Positions 50,172-52,962 of a stretch of 52,962 bases of DNA are shown here, piece by piece. How positions within the stretch are numbered: position 1 is the stretch's first letter; each line of letters begins with the position of its first letter. Location of the stretch: IMG/VR virus record IMGVR_UViG_3300009154_000076, positions 1 to 52,962 of that record; one strand, given 5' to 3'. The DNA is from a virus. A program made the translations under genes and the position numbers. The notes beneath the pieces are model-generated. The model ran no database searches and was not told where the DNA came from. It was given only the letters and a program-made list of their open reading frames with translations.

Positions 50172-50551
50172 GCGTTTTTTTCTTTTCTTTTCTTGGCGCG
50201 ACCATATTTCAAGATATTTCCAGAAAATAATACCAATTGGATTGCCATGTGCTCACCAAACACTCGCAATTCTTTTTCTGAAAAGTAAAAGGGACAATCA
50301 ATGAGCTGATCCATCCAGATAGTCATCTGACTTGGAGTTATTTTCATGCGGTCTTCGAATTTTATTTGATATTCTTTGATACCAGCTTGAACCAGTGCCT
50401 GATAACCGGCTTCTGTCAACCTAAGTCCGCCGTTGGTTTTTATACGGCGGCTGAACCACCATTCGGCCATGGCCTGCTCAAACTCTTTATGGGTATATTC
50501 TGGGTTTAATATTTCAAGAGTTTTTATGGTGATTCTAATCTTGGGAAGCAT
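50168..50551 (-). CDS. Hypothetical phage protein
   Basis: A 127-residue, basic protein with many predicted helices. AEWWFSRRIKTNGGLRLTEAGYQAL resembles a small helix-turn-helix-like segment, with GGLRLTEAG a common turn in winged helices. It ends in a Lys/Arg-rich tail (GRAKKRKEKNA). DNA binding is possible. It overlaps the next gene by 17 nt. Not recognised. Confidence 0.5.
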   Translation of the reverse strand: MLPKIRITIKTLEILNPEYTHKEFEQAMAEWWFSRRIKTNGGLRLTEAGYQALVQAGIKEYQIKFEDRMKITPSQMTIWMDQLIDCPFYFSEKELRVFGEHMAIQLVLFSGNILKYGRAKKRKEKNA

Positions 50552-50834
50552 CCTCTACTTTGGTCCCTGTGGTCAGTTTATATACAGAAAAATCAGAAGT
50601 ATTATAGGTTTTATTCAACTTTTCGGCCAAGTTAAACGCATGCCCGCTGTTACTAAATGAGCATTTGCGATACTTGGTGGCCATTCTGTTGGCCATTAAT
50701 CCATTGGTTTTTAGATTAATGGGTTTGCCTTTATAAAAAACAGCCCAGATAGCGTCGGATTCCAATACTTGTTCAACATGATAATTTTTTTTGTTTGTTA
50801 TTTCCAACAATACTGTGGGTTTAGGGCGTGACAT
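50535..50834 (-). CDS. Hypothetical phage protein, 99 aa
   Basis: A 99-residue protein starting at ATG 50834, nine nt after GGAG; a longer in-frame TTG at 50849 would swallow the ribosome site. It is basic, with VYKLTTGTKVEDASQD at its end and AVFYKGKPINLKTNGL in the middle. A GATAAATA late-type motif lies just upstream (50862-50869). Function unknown. Confidence 0.5.
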   Translation of the reverse strand: MSRPKPTVLLEITNKKNYHVEQVLESDAIWAVFYKGKPINLKTNGLMANRMATKYRKCSFSNSGHAFNLAEKLNKTYNTSDFSVYKLTTGTKVEDASQD

Positions 50835-50861
50835 TCTGTATATCTCCAAAAAGTATACAGA

Positions 50862-50869
50862 TATTTATC
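50862..50869 (-). promoter_or_regulatory. T4-type late promoter candidate (GATAAATA, minus strand)
   Basis: GATAAATA on the minus strand, 27 nt before ATG 50834 and 8 nt after the stop of the upstream gene. It has one mismatch to the late consensus. The same position in the next small gap strengthens it slightly. Confidence 0.35.
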
Positions 50870-50876
50870 ACTTTAA

Positions 50877-51101
50877 CTAAAATTTACCACCATCGACTTC
50901 CACTTCAACTGATCCAGATTGCGATGCATTGGCCAAAATCTGGTCCAATTCTCCGGTTATTCTGGTCATGACCACACTCAGACTATTTTGAAGGTCAGTG
51001 GCCTCTTTGATGGTCAATACCAGCTCCTTTTTGTTTGATTTGATGGCAACTCGTGCTTTATCTAGGAATTCTTCTATTGGTAAGGTGTTTAATGGTTTCA
51101 T
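50877..51101 (-). CDS. Conserved-type small helical phage protein
   Basis: A 74-residue protein. LPIEEFLDKARVAIKSNKKELVLTIKEATDLQNSLSVVMTRITGELDQIL is two long helices, a form seen in marine T4-like phages. It overlaps the next gene by 4 nt (ATGA). Role unknown; a small binding or structural partner is likely. Confidence 0.6.
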   Translation of the reverse strand: MKPLNTLPIEEFLDKARVAIKSNKKELVLTIKEATDLQNSLSVVMTRITGELDQILANASQSGSVEVEVDGGKF

Positions 51102-51586
51102 TCCGTGGTCTCCGTGACTGCGTTAAATGCAGAATTTGCCTCATCTTGAGTTTTAAATGGTCCTTGATAGGAATATCTGCGTAATGTAATCAATTTTGGG
51201 CAAAAACTCTTGATCCAATTATTTTTAAAATTAATAATATAATAACCAGCACAATAGCAGCTTTTACTTTTTGGGCTTTTTATATATACTGGAATTCGGT
51301 CTTTTATGCTGTACATGGGTTCATAAGGGCGAGAACTGCATGGATACCCATAGATTGAATCAATAGTAACCGCATTATGATATTTTTTATACTGCGTTGA
51401 ATCAAATACCGTGATATTCAATTTGGTCTTGATTTCCGACAAACTGTGAAAATTGACAATTTTCCCACCACGATAGACTGCATATCCTCGTTTGGTTTTG
51501 GATATACTGCCGATTTTGGCATCGTTGGATTTGATCAGCCATTCTTTATTGGGTATCAAAACCTTGGTTGTATTAGTATCAGTCAT
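51098..51586 (-). CDS. Hypothetical phage protein
   Basis: A 162-residue, basic protein. It has beta strands in the first half (SISKTKRGYAVYRGGKIVNF), Cys residues (YGYPCSS, SCYCAGYYI) that may bind metal, and a YQGPFKTQDEANSAFNAV end typical of small phage proteins. GGGGAT precedes ATG 51586. Tight packing between the nuclease and the 74-aa gene suggests one operon. No function known. Confidence 0.5.
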   Translation of the reverse strand: MTDTNTTKVLIPNKEWLIKSNDAKIGSISKTKRGYAVYRGGKIVNFHSLSEIKTKLNITVFDSTQYKKYHNAVTIDSIYGYPCSSRPYEPMYSIKDRIPVYIKSPKSKSCYCAGYYIINFKNNWIKSFCPKLITLRRYSYQGPFKTQDEANSAFNAVTETTE

Positions 51587-51589
51587 AGA

Positions 51590-52588
51590 TTATCCCCCTG
51601 TATTATATTTTGCATTCAATGGTTCCGCATAATTTTGCACCTGCTCACTGATTTTGACCAGATCATAGGTAGAACAAAACTTCAGAAGCCTTACTCCAAC
51701 CTGAGAAACACTTTTATTTTTGTCGATCTCTGCAATAATAGTATCTCGCATTGCTTGTTTGATATTGTCTGGCTGCGCAGTCAAATCACATAATATTTGG
51801 TTACGTTTGTAGTCATCGTATACCAAATGTTCTACATTTTCATGGTCTACCCACTTCTGTAGCATGACATTATTCCAATTATACCCTCGGCTAATTCGAT
51901 CAGCAAATGCTTCCCTGAGTCCAACTTTATTTTTAGTACCCTTTTCTCGAACGCCTGGATATGCACTAAAAATGTTATCAGAAACATCACCACGCATGCA
52001 TTTTTCAAACAATAACCATTCTGGATCTGGGGCAGGCTTTTCTAAATTGGTCTTTTTATCAATAACTGGTTTACCTTCTTGGTCAAAATATCCAAGATGA
52101 GTGGTCATGATCTGAGTTACACCATTATATTGCTTGACGTTTTTAGAAATTAACTGAGCAAAATCACCATCCGTTGAGATAATGATATGTTGATCATGTG
52201 GATGATATTGAACCCAACCCGCAATCAAGTCATCTGCCTCTAATTGAGGATGCTGTAATACTGTGCAGTTGGTTTTTTCTGAAATAAACTTTGAAAAATC
52301 ATCAAAAGTCTCATAAAAAACGGCCTCTTCTTGCTGTTCTCGTACACTTAATGCTGCTTTTGCTTCTTTTCTTTTTCGTTTATATGGAGGGTATATATCT
52401 TTGCGCCAACTACGCCCCTCAAGCGCAAAAACAACATGGGTACCACCGAACTCTCTCCATGATTTACGGATACCACTTAACACTGTGTGTAGACTCAGTC
52501 CAACTTTATCATTCAAATCACCCTGAGTAACCCAACGGGAACGCCAGAATAAATTGGATAAATCTACAATAATAAAAGTATGTGCCAT
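51590..52588 (-). CDS. T4 RNase H-like 5'-3' nuclease (FEN family)
   Basis: A 332-residue nuclease of the FEN/T4 RNase H type. FIIVDLSNLFWRSRW is the N-terminal metal site. YKRKRKEAKA is the basic arch. PQLEADDLIAGW and IISTDGDFAQLI hold further acidic ligands, and MRGDVSDNI the last ones. It removes RNA primers and 5' flaps during lagging-strand synthesis. The C-terminal helices are as in T4 RNase H. It lies last but one upstream in a leftward operon. T4 rnh is the closest match, though I leave out a symbol. Confidence 0.85.
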   Translation of the reverse strand: MAHTFIIVDLSNLFWRSRWVTQGDLNDKVGLSLHTVLSGIRKSWREFGGTHVVFALEGRSWRKDIYPPYKRKRKEAKAALSVREQQEEAVFYETFDDFSKFISEKTNCTVLQHPQLEADDLIAGWVQYHPHDQHIIISTDGDFAQLISKNVKQYNGVTQIMTTHLGYFDQEGKPVIDKKTNLEKPAPDPEWLLFEKCMRGDVSDNIFSAYPGVREKGTKNKVGLREAFADRISRGYNWNNVMLQKWVDHENVEHLVYDDYKRNQILCDLTAQPDNIKQAMRDTIIAEIDKNKSVSQVGVRLLKFCSTYDLVKISEQVQNYAEPLNAKYNTGG

Positions 52589-52589
52589 A

Positions 52590-52949
52590 TTAGCTTACTT
52601 CTGACCGGCCATCGCCCAGACTATTGACGTTGACATATCCGCTACCGCGACGATCCATGTTGACGCTTTCTTCTTCTCCAATATTTTTACATAATTGAAT
52701 GAACCAAGCGTTGACAACTTCTTCATCGGTAGACCCGGTATATCCATTGGCCACCAACTGCATGATAAAATATTCGTTCCAATCAAGTTCAAAAAACCCA
52801 TTACGAATATTTTCTTGATTAATGTGTGTGGTCAACACTGATACCCATGGCTCTTTGTTTTCTGTGGCAATTTCTTTTTCAGTCTTGGGTATGGCGGTGA
52901 TCTCTTGTGATTTAGTCTTGCCAAACCAATTTTTTAATGTTTCAAACAT
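52590..52949 (-). CDS. Conserved-type phage protein, 119 aa
   Basis: A 119-residue protein. PWVSVLTTHINQENIRNGFFELDWNEYFIMQLVANGYTG and STDEEVVNAWFIQLCKNI form a core that recurs in marine T4-like phages to my knowledge. It ends in Gly/Asn/Ser-rich sequence. AAGGA precedes ATG 52949 near the window edge. Directly upstream of the RNase H-like gene. Function unknown. Confidence 0.62.
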   Translation of the reverse strand: MFETLKNWFGKTKSQEITAIPKTEKEIATENKEPWVSVLTTHINQENIRNGFFELDWNEYFIMQLVANGYTGSTDEEVVNAWFIQLCKNIGEEESVNMDRRGSGYVNVNSLGDGRSEVS

Positions 52950-52962
52950 GATTAATCCTTGT

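Overview
The window is part of the genome of a large tailed phage with T4-like (myovirus) features. Support comes from dense gene packing with 4-base start/stop overlaps, a T4 RNase H-type 5' nuclease, a thyA-folA pair, several tail-fibre genes (two ending in intramolecular chaperone domains, one with a collar domain) and TATAAATA-type late promoters beside near-consensus sigma70 promoters. No host can be named; the sigma70 promoters and an RNA polymerase omega homologue suggest a Gram-negative bacterial host. I found no tRNA, integrase, transposon or CRISPR.

Layout. 1-1716 (minus): end of a glycosyltransferase operon. 1818-3196 (plus): a small metallopeptidase, then a small early cluster led by an omega (RpoZ)-like protein behind a TTGACT-N17-TATAAT promoter. 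3248-8895: an Ntn-hydrolase, four glycosyltransferase-like genes, a 2OG-Fe(II) oxygenase and a second metalloprotease-like gene. 8913-15849: a long operon of small conserved phage genes with a MazG-like pyrophosphohydrolase and a DEDDh exonuclease. 15963-18473: a membrane protein, a UDP-xylose synthase-like enzyme, two small ORFs (one AbrB-like) and a NarL/LuxR-type regulator. 18474-18783: a non-coding stretch full of hairpins. 18784-27671: virion-type small proteins, Gly/Tyr-rich peptides, collagen-like and jelly-roll-like fibres, a papain-like protease and a UV-damage endonuclease. 27657-27992 (minus): a membrane-anchored H1-like basic protein. 28150-45077: an Ig-repeat protein of 1001 aa, a giant collagen-like fibre of 2826 aa, a 550-aa collagen-like fibre and three related fibre/collar genes. 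45074-52962 (minus): thyA, folA, several conserved phage genes, a VWA/metallopeptidase plus MoxR ATPase pair, and the 5' nuclease.

How it fits together. The right end serves nucleotide supply and replication. The centre builds an unusually elaborate adhesion apparatus based on 9-residue Gly-Tyr-Thr-Gly-Ser units broken up by 60-residue modules. The left end carries a sugar-transfer island that could decorate the virion or the cell surface. Phage-encoded regulators (omega-like, NarL-like, AbrB-like), sigma70-type early promoters and T4-type late promoters point to phage control of host transcription. The most unusual features are the omega homologue, an exactly repeated 287-residue (861-bp) super-period in the giant fibre, a C-terminal motif shared by three neighbouring proteins, and hairpins placed directly on or against start codons.
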